A stretch of 64,000 nucleotides of DNA from an uncultured Clostridia bacterium (GTDB lineage: Bacteria > Bacillota > Clostridia > Christensenellales > UBA1242). Of this stretch, positions 12,301 through 19,285 are shown in pieces. The first letter of the stretch is position 1. Every line of letters starts with the position of its first letter. Where the stretch lies: NCBI GenBank assembly GCA_944381215.1, contig CALWKF010000001.1, positions 1-64,000 on the forward strand, given 5' to 3'. The position numbers and the translations under genes were made by a program. The notes beneath the pieces are model-generated. The model was not told the DNA's origin, ran no database searches, and saw nothing but the letters and a program-made list of their open reading frames with translations.

Positions 12301-13798
12301 CTACCGCGAACTTCCTTTTGATACCAGCAATATTAATTTCTACTCGTCAAGTTCGGGTATTAGAATGACTGCCGAGTACTCCTCGGACAACCAGTTCTCG
12401 ACTTTTGCTGTTACCCTCGACCAGTACGACATGACTAGAAACAATATGCCTACCTCGACTCCGCTAACGACCTCGCGCAGTGGTAGCGGTATCGTAACAT
12501 ACAGTGCTAGCGCGTACTTCGACTACAACAATGCCGACTGCTTTAGCACAAGATCTTATTCCACCTCCGACACAAATAACTGCATAAATAATTGCTATAC
12601 TAGGTTTACAGGCTACGTCCAGGGCGGAAATAACCGCTTTACCGTAACCCCAATTCATGACGGATACGAGCCTCAGCACAATCTGCTCCCCGTAGGCAGT
12701 GTTTACTACTCGCCAGACATTTGGTATTCCGTATCAATGGGGCCTAGTGTCGAGATGAGCACAACCTATTTATCTCACGAGGACTCCGCCGAAATTACCG
12801 AGGGTGAATGGGTGTGGGATGACTTTACTGAAAATGCTGGATCGACTTACATTGTCAAAAAGTCTGAAACAAAAGGCACTTGGGGTACAATTGGCTCATT
12901 TAGCGCAAAATTTAGTAACATGAATGGTAGTACCGTAAAGGCTGAATGGGAATATGGTTTCGATATGGGCGACTTCACTTACTCATCTTATGCAACCGCT
13001 TACCCTGATTCTCCAATGCTTTCCACTTACCAAGCAATGGCAAACACCGCTGACGGAAGTGGTAAAACCGAAAAGCAAAACGGCATCGAAAAACTATCGC
13101 TACCAACATACACTAACTGGTTAAATATTACGATAACCATGACTTGTAAGGAGGGCTTCAGTTCTGTATTTAGTAGTGATGGCGTATGGACAGAAACTCT
13201 CGAGGTTAGCCCTGGCAGTGGCAGAAATAGTAGAGAATCTAAGAGTGAGATGACCTCGGTTTCTAGAATTACAGCCATTATACCACCAACAATTCGCCCA
13301 CCAGAAGGCGTTATTACTGGCCCTGAAAACTCAGGATCGACTTCTAGTGGCAATACTTCTGACACTCTTATTCCATTTACTCCTAGGACTATTGAATACA
13401 CCGATTCAACTGATATTTCTCGAAATGTAACATATAATATGACTTCTGGTAGAATTAGTCAGTGTAGTTTCTGGGAGGGCTTGCTTAACTGGGGTGGCGC
13501 AAATCGTGATGCAAGTTCTACTCTCGAGGTTTCACTAACGCTTCCCGAGGGAGCAACTGGCTTTACTCTAAATGGTGATTTTAGTGGTACTATAACCTGT
13601 AAAGGTGATGGCATATTAGGTAGTAGTGGTACTAGGACAGCAAATGTCAGTGGGAGTGGAGCTTTTGGTACAAACGCTACATCTATCAGTATGACTGGTA
13701 CTTATTGGGAAAGCGAGTTTAAAGGTTGTAAAATAGCATTGGATGACGGACTAGAAGGCTGGAGTATTACATCAGCAAGCTACACCCGTGGCTCCTAG
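308..13798 (+). CDS. Giant membrane-anchored protein with fibronectin-III-like modules
   Basis: This 4,496-residue protein begins with a short basic segment and one hydrophobic helix (about residues 7-28) with no signal-peptidase or lipobox site, so it is probably a signal anchor with almost everything outside the cell. The first roughly 1,900 residues are a chain of 90-120 residue beta modules. Each opens with a TP or AP (LDTPTNVRV, LLAPSNLSL, LATPTNFIT, SAPENLSID) and carries a W-D-P-V...A..Y.V.I core typical of fibronectin-III-like folds. The middle is beta-rich, with many Y, N, S and T residues. No LPXTG motif, C-terminal helix or catalytic motif is visible. The start follows a GGGGGA site. 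The gene stands alone between its promoter and a strong terminator. A role in adhesion or envelope structure is inference. The lipoprotein at 27280 has similar modules. Confidence 0.9.
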   Translation: MSKTAKIVISVVVIVLLVGLILGLIFIFQDSPRRNTSLTSRLDTPTNVRVDLDNRILSFDPVENAENYQIYVNGGQNVFNSNQTQVDISAYIRDYGLYSFQVRALHSTPDYNSYLSDTAFVEYSTTLLAPSNLSLDSNSILYWSSVANAVSYNIIIASDFDSNGDPIPLTTEPLRSDANNFDFSTILNQYPYSELNFIAFYVQATSVNLITGEENRYVHASEYSEPTNFFRSTTIRAPVIELDPDATNFAQGTPKSLVWDIDSAVDEYEVYIDGMLATTILTEGLASNTQYSLDLSTLTINSVPVSDTLGSHSIYIRAIPKTNPNFVIASQDSEVINYTVTHTLSTPDANSVSITKEGNNLVIRWDPVSDINPYDPNTPYVASSYNLVLLANSNIETGDFFDFLNVTGLLTTMYTIPLDDLVDVGSSFCVRIQAVREGNQYIYNSDYSEESAPYNAVSQMQTPADVRIIDANGVYSMAWREVSGAQAGYLVRVHEAIMVGGTLQLGSIVLTQTVTSTSLQISDYMNDRSLSPGLYAVDVITRGYSVYFTDSNPSDPVSFDYKVRLSTPVIQSPIVRTNTDVPNKFTFTVNFTYVEGAQYYNIQVDNNDAGVIAQPAVRPESGYITDTLYVTNYINGYNVPGQYRVTVQAIVRDNVDDLNYINSVPSAAVSVVNSYYHSAPTNLLYEQTGNTVAISWDPVDTVTNSGGTYSVEINGVLIPDLTTTNTYVADISEYLSLGQNSVSVYSSASGQLYIESERTTVNLNYSYVLSGSTELIFSAAPDSREVQITIPSLNRYVTHYYLEFSTGETRTAVSMNESGKITPGLDAVINVDFDCLPLHRETTITVYAGRIDATTYQENLTSCNWDTTFTNALFIDAPAITLDESSYILTLTITAESIPYTQAIEWRLSGTTGVNYTAYITDLTSTTYTLNLRQLNLINDGKELLVGDYNIYAAAIASANNMRSPDNSRSFRISNQLATPTNFITADDNSYLQWDYVEDAVSYEVKIDGVIYDNFVFGEYTAVVDGEYRRVVRMTIPSNFFTEVRSYNFEITALPGDNAFYEPSEAGLFEWEFSNQIPSPIVSVIQRNNQDYLQIVYNSLVANYELTCSLLPGLNTTIPASNTDGFVYYNIENLMTTNSAPAGEYTFEIVANPVDTSIYTPSRPTSVLFTWYRMFDTPTITVSQDMAENAVVIMWNQIVAELIGGETISPSEYEVVVTGVNDSLIYVSTSVYTNSYAISSEELSRMASGDYFVSVTAIGNGAMLDSYTGSIRFIYQEQLNTPVIVYTANSGQSYSTLVDDNQVFITLQNPDSRANQFELRVELLDSNGDITKSEIFDSLTWQNNQYTLYGDTHFADRGIYQISVRHARNDRYAPSAWSDPLILYVAKTFDVASNITLSNPSGTDFVVTFDELTIPGSLTTFIGYTATVAYNNAGATDSINFLSTQISNGQFSFTGDEDWVTAFTTPNSRFTITISAVTSAVNCSPSNLGLEVFNFAPNSSTVYTFVVGEMNAPSGFIMSADGSNITISWVGDQRYPDKTYDYNLYVVSSDNTTYYLSSDGSWVESQQDLSTTTESITFALPSDAVYGIHLSIMARSNTDKTSSARVNETFINTRDLPEITGVSISYNEQTGYTATWNDVLQNSAVFTGGAYTFRINGQDITMSGANISGGTVSVTVPNEIVETAILVSRTAIWTVVVSDTMYNGLIAYRGQTFSNSLNLPVIISSAPENLSIDGTTVTWDPVMHATRYEIYISLTENGEVYNGLVDITNSTTYNINALIADLTAGEYYVVVRVAEDVAQNVYVSPDVQSSSVTYTVRTQISGITNLNVTSMANAGGVTYVTTITWYYPSITYPVQQGEGTEPLRFTVYLTDSAGNVQYVRTNVAPNAGDASTSQFYYEYRGESGYLFTFAYLDGTRDDVSRSMTAGDCVVSVVVCGNDIYLDSAPVNRTFQNKFAVAQITDDSLFAVLPDAFVSEGSIVDHEITDPSADLQSYENSFGFNEKYLIIRNDMLSYAQYFKVYIATSTNEDGEDVYTYVGTIENHATELTYDAFINTTYKLRLPNTVAGINKIKLIPYGDENYYFYLSGGAEVPLTDPLAESSTSSFFERELYLRNDAPLLTELSIDVGFSDSPTNHDVNRVNIVFRNAELGATYRVVPHYKDYYNGYTDTVGEAFLITLGTDDFDGNVPLGLAVYDFIKHYGPFEFWFEVQNITDTEFRLNSHTATTPNSFIFTTKLMEFAPERNGDSSVNSLVTEITADNEDDFAKNGSLTWTLPTHPYSIRVQYVVSVSDLSQEFGALTQYQRHTLSYTAYLNVIVSSDGTITYTIDQNDSGYFTLDTPNNRLIFDMRGYFNNTIRVGDTGAYYLAGTYEYMITATAFDKNGQTIATRIYSPNSYGTLESMQPYTYRDIPFPFAPTDVVLNMDGVLSWGFNDTIYGSNSVSTSNFKILVRTWDEAHETSTDYFIEVSNTTTATILDSLIAGGGARNDVYIYTTSPMEYYLDSEMVKVNTDSLPTSTGLPELQLNWSDHRSLGITLTHDISQAIYDDIINNDNEIWITVSLLKLANWSVGDPTPAPGRSYDDVRNSGDALAEIVWDQPVDSQFYSYIPYYPGITQYNFDFISELVGLAGAGEIVSSTWLSGGDSLSSGYYYVKVSLSTSSSSYQSSIIEGEKMVREVWRSSTQDASIEGPHLTTKLQTEVANPVNGNDKLWGEDQYKNAYLTIYVNSISQVIDGVTYYRLPETISVTARLYTNPGYDIENYYTETYSIPDPTLLGTADTYLDPDNPDVRITRVYNNGVLDNTRFQITIDIHLLFDSNISAGVYHIYWVLNGDEVGDSSSTADPYRLTREVCHYVTIPRPILDYRLDYTGTNYSNYVLNWTLTPDQYTYQISDNCDYNVNIFAFEQTEDGTYASDILYNSLTPEEQAEFYSSEMQDVYFTNNPNVTTKLLNYSNISELNGRDCYIHLATDNGLHLTPNKSYKIYIFLSNPGWNDSMSLEELNQQYYLPSDTSLGVEYVYKQVSGQHQNGAVTVLPSGYPLENTEINDGKYYNFSSTQPDQYNNAFELYIYNTQDPRASSNTNWTALQEAEGTYLAHWIIGTRDNVAGVDSEGRVSPQSLYILYDYEDKLVNSGNWDYTRSIGTLADRTISFDDLTLTELLYNDLNQNNVLDKRLTPTTYYCKIKTWINNNEVNANAPTDDATGLYYEDDVIYSEKWIRNNVPYVKNADGTINEEMVANFYNSLQEYQITVPYLDINSLNPSYYFVFEHHIKYAMPYLADSGAVEILNTADSSDYTGYSSLGATDGYIIADSDYGYYYRIWLENVYTLDPLIRDDKEIYMDIGYTNYDGTDGGSSGTGNAGNMWTWTQTPVRLKIHYVDDPEDENFGRAYVELRHDSPESSLARQMFDTLDSYLPNVVSFNFRAVNSEDVAELNAGGENTDNFFLVANNLRLGAFDGVSRQGMVRYYENSEQSESNDYLTIRKQYTPAKLTIMFDDMSNTLQPDQSMQKTEENGSIIYSNLISDVSKNSYTGLAANPYAYTDKNSLDWNSDNTAGQFFEYGMVTTNLDTIYEIRIRYGDLERLVQIKTNDVNNTISRFTQAVNTAINGGSTIDEVRFNYSSYTDIYPYSETCLYEAMYDLINDSVSAGNYHGGRITLDIRTIAPSDQTALNWVSSEWSSDARGTLGVYTLDFNVRLETVNTRFTQSNCNFTTNFNGEISSYYSYNGYYYYYQSYIPLEYQSISRPADYYITLTRDGHATYSIDNAVVRNACIINPSNTNSWNTKNLTDILSIDLMSPETYYPALQGNSNIEEHNQWMLPRNSNDSWHINIIAAVDDSMEYVGRGFNSKSSGMDYMVNLKIKMDIQSLSMSLEPLVEWGTNTMSDLQPSDFVTNSEMWYNFSTSEDKAGQTYNLAAGYANIRVWYPYGKRWITYNNISIDQGSDTRYQRLFYDLISRLSSNISIRGSDGFKLRVTFGTNAGDNFSSSYIQNSEESNELYLNYYRELPFDTSNINFYSSSSGIRMTAEYSSDNQFSTFAVTLDQYDMTRNNMPTSTPLTTSRSGSGIVTYSASAYFDYNNADCFSTRSYSTSDTNNCINNCYTRFTGYVQGGNNRFTVTPIHDGYEPQHNLLPVGSVYYSPDIWYSVSMGPSVEMSTTYLSHEDSAEITEGEWVWDDFTENAGSTYIVKKSETKGTWGTIGSFSAKFSNMNGSTVKAEWEYGFDMGDFTYSSYATAYPDSPMLSTYQAMANTADGSGKTEKQNGIEKLSLPTYTNWLNITITMTCKEGFSSVFSSDGVWTETLEVSPGSGRNSRESKSEMTSVSRITAIIPPTIRPPEGVITGPENSGSTSSGNTSDTLIPFTPRTIEYTDSTDISRNVTYNMTSGRISQCSFWEGLLNWGGANRDASSTLEVSLTLPEGATGFTLNGDFSGTITCKGDGILGSSGTRTANVSGSGAFGTNATSISMTGTYWESEFKGCKIALDDGLEGWSITSASYTRGS

Positions 13799-13899
13799 AT
13801 AAAAAAACTATTGAATTATATTAAAACCACCTAATATAATTAAATTACTTTAATCTTTACTATATTGCCTATTTTACATTCTATGTGACTAATCTCTAT

Positions 13900-13938
13900 A
13901 AAAAGAGAATATATGAATTTCATATATTCTCTTTTTTG
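13900..13938 (+). terminator. Terminator after the giant gene
   Basis: A perfect 17-base-pair inverted repeat (13901-13917 with 13919-13935) ends in a T run. It lies about 100 bases after the stop and is symmetrical enough to work on both strands. The remaining AT-rich bases up to the tRNA promoter hold nothing else I recognise. Confidence 0.8.
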
Positions 13939-14053
13939 TTTTAATCTACATAATATAGAAACATTATTTATATAAAATAATGGTATTTAAATTTATAAAT
14001 ACTTAAACACTGATATAAATTTTGTCAAATTTTTAAGTTTTTTGTAAAAATGC

Positions 14054-14082
14054 TTGAAATTTATATTTTTATATGCTATAAT
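14054..14082 (+). promoter_or_regulatory. Promoter of tRNA-Glu
   Basis: TTGAAA (14054-14059), a 17-base spacer and TATAAT (14077-14082), with an extended -10 TG at 14074-14075. The tRNA starts 19 bases after the -10. Confidence 0.8.
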
Positions 14083-14100
14083 GAATCTACAATTTAATAT

Positions 14101-14175
14101 GCCATCATAGTATAAGGGTTAGTACACCAGCCTCTCACGTTGGACATAGGGGTTCGAATCCCCTTGGTGGTACCA
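14101..14175 (+). tRNA. tRNA-Glu (CUC)
   Basis: The cloverleaf folds fully: acceptor GCCATCA/TGGTGGT with G1-U72 and U5-G68 wobbles, D arm GTAT/GTAC, anticodon arm CCAGC/GTTGG around the loop CTCTCAC (anticodon CTC), and T arm AGGGG-TTCGAAT-CCCCT. CCA is encoded. A terminator follows at once. Confidence 0.92.
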
Positions 14176-14181
14176 TAGGAG

Positions 14182-14207
14182 AAAGTGCTGTTTATATGGC
14201 ACTTTTT
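14182..14207 (+). terminator. Terminator after tRNA-Glu
   Basis: AAAGTGC (14182-14188) pairs with GCACTTT (14199-14205), followed by T residues. A related hairpin, enlarged by an inner insertion, lies upstream of rpoB near 34815-34855. Confidence 0.8.
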
Positions 14208-14253
14208 CCATTTTTTATCTTTAATATAGTTGTTTTTCAAAATAGGGGAAGTT

Positions 14254-16689
14254 ATGATAGTTGCTTTTACAGGAATTACGGGAAATATGGGGCAGGCCGT
14301 ATTAGAGGAAGTCTCAAAAAACCCGAAAATTGATAAATTCGTTTTTCTAGTACTGAATCACGACAGAAGAATTAAAAAATTATTAAGAAAACACAAAGAA
14401 ATTCGCAGTAAATGCGAGGTAATTTACGGCAGTTTAGCAAACGCGGAGGCTTGCAGAAAACTTGTGAGCCGGGCCGATTATGTCGTAAACATGGCGGCAG
14501 TCATCCCACCGCTTTCAGACCAGTGTCCAGAAAAGGCGGTCGAGTGCAATCAAATCGGCGTAAATACTCTAGTTTCAGAAATTGAAAAGCTCGAGCACCA
14601 GCCAAAACTAATTCACATTTCCACGGTCGCGCTTTATGGAAATAGAGCAGGCGAGCACCTTTGGGGGAGAGTCGGCGACCCGTTACTTTGTAGCCCGCTA
14701 GACATCTATTCCGCCACCAAACTCCGTGGCGAGTGGCGAGTGTTAGAGTCGAGTGTTAAAAATTGGGTAGTGCTCCGCCAAACCGCGATGCTACACAAGC
14801 ATATGCTCTCGGACAACCTAAACGACGGCTTAATGTTCCACACCTGCTTTAATGCGCCCTTAGAGTGGGTAACCGCGCACGACAGCGGGGTGCTAATCAA
14901 CAATATTTTATCTTTTGATATAGAGAACGACCTAGGCAATAAATTTTGGCACCACTGCTTTAACATCGGTGGTGGCGAGGTTAACTGCAAGACTGGTTAC
15001 GACGTCCTAAACGACGGCTTTTCAATCATCGGGGGTGGGGTAAAGGACTTTTTTAAACCCAATAACAACGCGACTCGAAATTTCCACGGCATGTGGTTTT
15101 ACGACAGTCAAGAATTAAATAATTTATTCCACTTTCAATCGCAGTCGACCGCAGACTTTTGGCGCGAGTTTTTAGAGTCGCACGCCTACTTTAAACTAGG
15201 CAAAATCGTCCCCAAAGGCCTGATTCGAAAGTTGGCAATCGAACGCCTGTTTAGCGATAAAAATGCCCCAAAATACTGGGTAAAGCACGACGATAAGGCA
15301 AAAATTCAGGCCTTTTTTGGCGGAATTGACAAATTTAACGCAATCGGCACCGACTGGGACACCTTCGACCTCTTAATCGAAAACCGCGAAAAAGGTAAAA
15401 ATATAGACTACGCAAGCCTAAATAACCGCGAAAATGTAAAACTTATCGACTACGGCTACGATATTTCAAAGCCCGACGCCGACATTACTCTTGAAGACCT
15501 GCAAAACGTGGCTAATATGCACGGCGGAACGCTAATAAGTGATGAATTTGACGGCGATTTGTATAAAAAACTTAAGTGGAAAAACTCCGACAACGTAGAG
15601 TTTGAGGCGACCCCATACACGATTGTGAGAGCGGGCCACTGGCTAAACAAGCTTTACTTTGAAAACCGCTGGGAGTTCGATAGGCTCTCTAAACTAGACA
15701 AAATTTATGCGCAAGTTTGGTACGATTCGCACGACAAAAACGAGGACTACACCTACTACCTCGACGGCAATTACGACGCCCAGATGTTTGAGGGCCCCGA
15801 GAAGCCGAAAAATATTCTCATTTGCTACTTTTCGGGCACTGGAAACACAAAGAAAATCGTAAACAAATACGTCGAGGAATTGGCAAGACGCCACCAAAAC
15901 GTTACAGTATATCGCATTGAGGAGGGTAACTTTGACCTCGATCTAAGTGAGTTTGACATGCTGGGCATCGCATATCCAATTCATGCATTTAACGCGCCCT
16001 CGATAATCGTAGACTTTGTTAAGAAACTTAAAAAACAGCCAAAGCACATAAAAACATTTATACTAAAAACCTCGGGCGAGCCCTTGGCATTAAACAACAT
16101 TTCCTCAACAAAAATCAAAAAATTACTCCGCAGGCGCAACTTTATCCTCACAAATGAATATCATTACGTTATGCCATATAACATAATTTTCAGACACTCA
16201 AACAATATGGCGTACAAGATGTGGGAAACCGCTCAAAATCTCGTGCCCGTGCATTGTAGCGAAATTTTAGGCAACCAAAACTCAAAGCTTAGCTCCATTT
16301 TCTTTGGTGGCCTACTCGCGTGGGTGTTTAGAATCGAGTACTGGGGCGGGCGGTTTAACGGCAAGCGATACAAGATAAACGAAAACTGTATAAAGTGCCA
16401 GAAGTGCGTGCGCGCTTGCCCGACACACAACATAACTATTAAAAACGGCGAAATCGAGTTCGGCGACAAGTGTATCATGTGCATGCGATGCTCCTTTTTT
16501 TGCCCCACGAATGCGATAAAAATCGGTTTATTTAACAGTTGGAAGGTCAACGGCGAGTACAATTTCAATGATTATTCCGCAGACGAGGAGCAAACGCACA
16601 AAAAGTTCTGCAAAAAGTCGTACGCAAAGTACTTTAATAAGAGCGAGAAAAAGATAGCCGAATACAAGGCAAAAAATAATAGACCATAG
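14254..16689 (+). CDS. SDR (NAD-binding)-flavodoxin-ferredoxin fusion protein
   Basis: An 811-residue cytoplasmic protein with a new domain combination. Residues 1-300 are an extended SDR domain: TGITGNMG (6-13) binds NAD(P), and Tyr152 and Lys156 form the YxxxK pair. Residues around 415-470 resemble a treble-clef zinc finger (HGGTLIS...LKW...F.A.PYTI...GHW), but the cysteine ligands are gone. Residues 525-680 are a flavodoxin domain with the FMN loop SGTGNT (527-532). Residues 712-750 hold two 4Fe-4S sites (C712-C715-C718-C722P and C740-C743-C746-C750P), so the C-terminal half matches the EFR1 family. I chose ATG 14254 over an in-frame TTG at 14230 because AGGGGA sits just before it. It probably passes electrons between a ferredoxin, flavin and a nicotinamide or a substrate bound by the SDR part. 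The substrate is unknown. Confidence 0.87.
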   Translation: MIVAFTGITGNMGQAVLEEVSKNPKIDKFVFLVLNHDRRIKKLLRKHKEIRSKCEVIYGSLANAEACRKLVSRADYVVNMAAVIPPLSDQCPEKAVECNQIGVNTLVSEIEKLEHQPKLIHISTVALYGNRAGEHLWGRVGDPLLCSPLDIYSATKLRGEWRVLESSVKNWVVLRQTAMLHKHMLSDNLNDGLMFHTCFNAPLEWVTAHDSGVLINNILSFDIENDLGNKFWHHCFNIGGGEVNCKTGYDVLNDGFSIIGGGVKDFFKPNNNATRNFHGMWFYDSQELNNLFHFQSQSTADFWREFLESHAYFKLGKIVPKGLIRKLAIERLFSDKNAPKYWVKHDDKAKIQAFFGGIDKFNAIGTDWDTFDLLIENREKGKNIDYASLNNRENVKLIDYGYDISKPDADITLEDLQNVANMHGGTLISDEFDGDLYKKLKWKNSDNVEFEATPYTIVRAGHWLNKLYFENRWEFDRLSKLDKIYAQVWYDSHDKNEDYTYYLDGNYDAQMFEGPEKPKNILICYFSGTGNTKKIVNKYVEELARRHQNVTVYRIEEGNFDLDLSEFDMLGIAYPIHAFNAPSIIVDFVKKLKKQPKHIKTFILKTSGEPLALNNISSTKIKKLLRRRNFILTNEYHYVMPYNIIFRHSNNMAYKMWETAQNLVPVHCSEILGNQNSKLSSIFFGGLLAWVFRIEYWGGRFNGKRYKINENCIKCQKCVRACPTHNITIKNGEIEFGDKCIMCMRCSFFCPTNAIKIGLFNSWKVNGEYNFNDYSADEEQTHKKFCKKSYAKYFNKSEKKIAEYKAKNNRP

Positions 16690-16784
16690 CAATTTAACAC
16701 ACAGAATACATAATTTAGTAGTACTATACAATCGACTCCGATTTGTAAAAAAATCTAAATTTAGCGAAAAAGGCGAGTGGGAAT

Positions 16785-19097
16785 ATGTTAAAACTTGTTG
16801 ATATAAAAAAGGCATACGGAGATAAGGACTTTATCGTACCCGCATTGAAGGGCATCAGCCTCGAATTTAGAAAAAGCGAGTTCGTCTCCATTCTAGGTCC
16901 CAGTGGGTGCGGAAAAACGACCTTACTTAATATCATCGGCGGACTCGATAAGTACACCAGTGGCGACCTAATAATAAACGGCAGGTCTACAAAGGACTAC
17001 CAGGACAAGAACTGGGACGCCTACAGGAACCGCACAATAGGCTTTGTTTTCCAGGACTATAACCTTATTCCACACTTAACCGTTGTCGAAAATGTCGAGC
17101 TTGCCCTTACTCTCTCGGGTGAGAAAAAGGCAGTTAGACGCGAGCGCGCAGTTAAAGCCCTCGAGCTCGTAGGCCTTAGCGAGCATATAAAGAAGAAACC
17201 CAACCAACTCTCGGGCGGGCAGAAGCAACGCGTGGCAATCGCGCGTGCGATTATAAATAACCCCGACGTAATACTAGCCGACGAACCCACAGGCGCACTG
17301 GACAGCAAGACTAGCATCCAAATTATGGAAATCTTAAAGGAAATCAGCAAAGACAGGCTCGTCATCATGGTAACTCATAATAACGACCTTGCCGAGCAGT
17401 ATAGCACCCGAATTATTAGCCTACTTGACGGCGTGGTAACAAATGACACCAACCCCTATACAGAGTCTAATGAGGCGGTAGAGGACAAACTCGCCACCGC
17501 TAAAACCAGCATGAGTATATTTACAGCCTTCGGTTTGAGCCTAAAAAATCTGCTAACTAAAAAGACACGCACAATACTTACTGCCCTTGGCTCGAGTATC
17601 GGCATAATTGGAATCGCGCTGATTTTGTCATTAAGTAACGGCTTTAATATCTATATAAATAATATGCAACGCGACACCTTGTCCACCTTGCCAATTTCGA
17701 TTAGTTCGACAGCCCTAGGAGATTTGAGTAACGTTGAGATTGACACCTCTTCGCCTGAAATTTCGGACGATGTGATTATTTCCTATGTGCCCTCGAGCTC
17801 GATTATTCACCGCAACAACATAACCGAGGAATATGTAGACTACCTCGAGGCGCGCCCTGATTTGTATAGTTTTATCTCATATAGATACAACATGGACTTC
17901 AACATCGCAAAGGAGCAAAACGGCTCTTACTCCTATTTAAGAAATATCAGCATTTTCCAACTCGCAAGTAACGAAACCATGCTAACAAACGAGTACCCGC
18001 TCCTCGAAAACTGCGGTAGATACCCCGAGAATGCGAACGAAATCGTGTTGGTTCTCAATAACGACCGCCAAATCAGTGAAACGGTGCTAACTGAACTCGG
18101 TCTCAGTAAAGGCACGGGCTCGGGGGAGGCTTACGAGTTTAGCGACTTTGTCGGCAAGACTTTTAAAGTGATTTTAAATAACGAGGCTTACTCAAAGGAT
18201 CTAGACACTAACATCTACTCTAAAAACACCTTAAACAGCAGTATCTACAACAACGAAAACGCCGTAACACTTGAAATCGTAGGGGTCGTGTATAACAACA
18301 GCACCTCGAGCCAGTTCGATATGTCGAGTATTTTAGGCGGTGCTAGCGACTACGAGGGAATAGGGTACACCAGCGCACTTGCCGAATACATCCACACCCA
18401 AAACTACGAGTCTAACATAGCAGTCGACCAGCGCGCCGACATGACCACAAACGTGCTAACAGGCGAGAGTTATGGCCCACTTGGCACTCAAACAGCTCTT
18501 AGTAACCTGCAAAAGCTCGGCGGTTACGCGCTCCCCACATCGATTTATATCTACGTTAACGACTTCGAGCAAAAGACCGACTTAAAGGCCTACCTGGACG
18601 CCTACAACCTAAACCTCAGCACTGAAAATCAAATCGTGTACACAGATTCGAGTGAGATGATTTCGGAAACTTTAAGTACCATGATTGACGCGATTTCGAT
18701 TGTGCTAATCATCTTTGCAGCCATTAGCCTAGTTGTGTCGAGCATAATGATTGGAATTATTACCTATGTATCTGTAATCGAGCGCACCAAGGAAATCGGC
18801 GTGCTCCGCAGTATCGGTGCTAGGAAACGCGACATTTCTAGGGTATTCAATGCCGAGACCTTGCTAATTGGCTTCGGCTCGGGAGTGCTAGGTATACTCA
18901 TTAGTTTAATCTTGCTAATTCCAATTAACCTAATCGTGTCCGCGCTCGCAATGGGGGTAGACATCAGTGCCGTGCTCAACCCGCTACACGCACTAATTCT
19001 AATTGCTTTAAGTACTATTCTAACCGTGATTGCTGGCCTAATTCCCGCTAGCATTGCTAGTAAAAAGCAACCCGTTCTCTGCCTCCGCGCAGAATAA
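16785..19097 (+). CDS. MacB-type ABC transporter, ATPase fused to FtsX-like permease
   Basis: A 770-residue fusion. Residues 1-230 are an ATPase with Walker A GPSGCGKT, signature LSGGQ, Walker [13 protein letters not shown] and an H-loop VTHNN, closest to LolD/MacB-type ATPases. One membrane helix near residue 270 is followed by a large extracellular domain (about 300-620) and three C-terminal helices containing the FtsX motif ([23 protein letters not shown]). This is the MacB layout. In Gram-positive bacteria such proteins move peptides or sense envelope stress rather than pump through an outer membrane. No partner periplasmic gene is present. The gene stands alone: the upstream SDR fusion is 95 bases away and a terminator follows. 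Confidence 0.92.
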   Translation: MLKLVDIKKAYGDKDFIVPALKGISLEFRKSEFVSILGPSGCGKTTLLNIIGGLDKYTSGDLIINGRSTKDYQDKNWDAYRNRTIGFVFQDYNLIPHLTVVENVELALTLSGEKKAVRRERAVKALELVGLSEHIKKKPNQLSGGQKQRVAIARAIINNPDVILADEPTGALDSKTSIQIMEILKEISKDRLVIMVTHNNDLAEQYSTRIISLLDGVVTNDTNPYTESNEAVEDKLATAKTSMSIFTAFGLSLKNLLTKKTRTILTALGSSIGIIGIALILSLSNGFNIYINNMQRDTLSTLPISISSTALGDLSNVEIDTSSPEISDDVIISYVPSSSIIHRNNITEEYVDYLEARPDLYSFISYRYNMDFNIAKEQNGSYSYLRNISIFQLASNETMLTNEYPLLENCGRYPENANEIVLVLNNDRQISETVLTELGLSKGTGSGEAYEFSDFVGKTFKVILNNEAYSKDLDTNIYSKNTLNSSIYNNENAVTLEIVGVVYNNSTSSQFDMSSILGGASDYEGIGYTSALAEYIHTQNYESNIAVDQRADMTTNVLTGESYGPLGTQTALSNLQKLGGYALPTSIYIYVNDFEQKTDLKAYLDAYNLNLSTENQIVYTDSSEMISETLSTMIDAISIVLIIFAAISLVVSSIMIGIITYVSVIERTKEIGVLRSIGARKRDISRVFNAETLLIGFGSGVLGILISLILLIPINLIVSALAMGVDISAVLNPLHALILIALSTILTVIAGLIPASIASKKQPVLCLRAE

Positions 19098-19148
19098 AAA
19101 AGTATGCTCTATATTCACCCAATCAGGTGTATTAGGGCACTTTTTTAT
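19098..19148 (+). terminator. Terminator after the ABC transporter
   Basis: A long imperfect hairpin (AAAAAGT...TGCTCT pairing with AGGGCA...ACTTTTTT, with an inner CACC/GGTG stem) ends in a T run directly after the stop codon. Confidence 0.75.
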
Positions 19149-19240
19149 TAAAAAGGCGCCAAATGTACCAATTTATATTTAGTTACGCCTTTAATTTCAA
19201 CAAAATCGGCCAAAATTCGACAAAAAATTACAAAAGCATC

Positions 19241-19268
19241 TTGTAAAAATTTGCAGATTTGCTATAAT
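19241..19268 (+). promoter_or_regulatory. Promoter of comEC
   Basis: TTGTAA (19241-19246), 16 bases, TATAAT (19263-19268). The start codon at 19286 follows with an AAGGAGAAG ribosome site. Confidence 0.7.
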
Positions 19269-19285
19269 TCCCAAAAGGAGAAGTT

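Noticed and set aside
419-13401. Many frames of 60-160 codons antisense to or out of frame with the giant gene
   Set aside because: They are shadows of a long, biased coding sequence; none has a ribosome site or a recognisable product.
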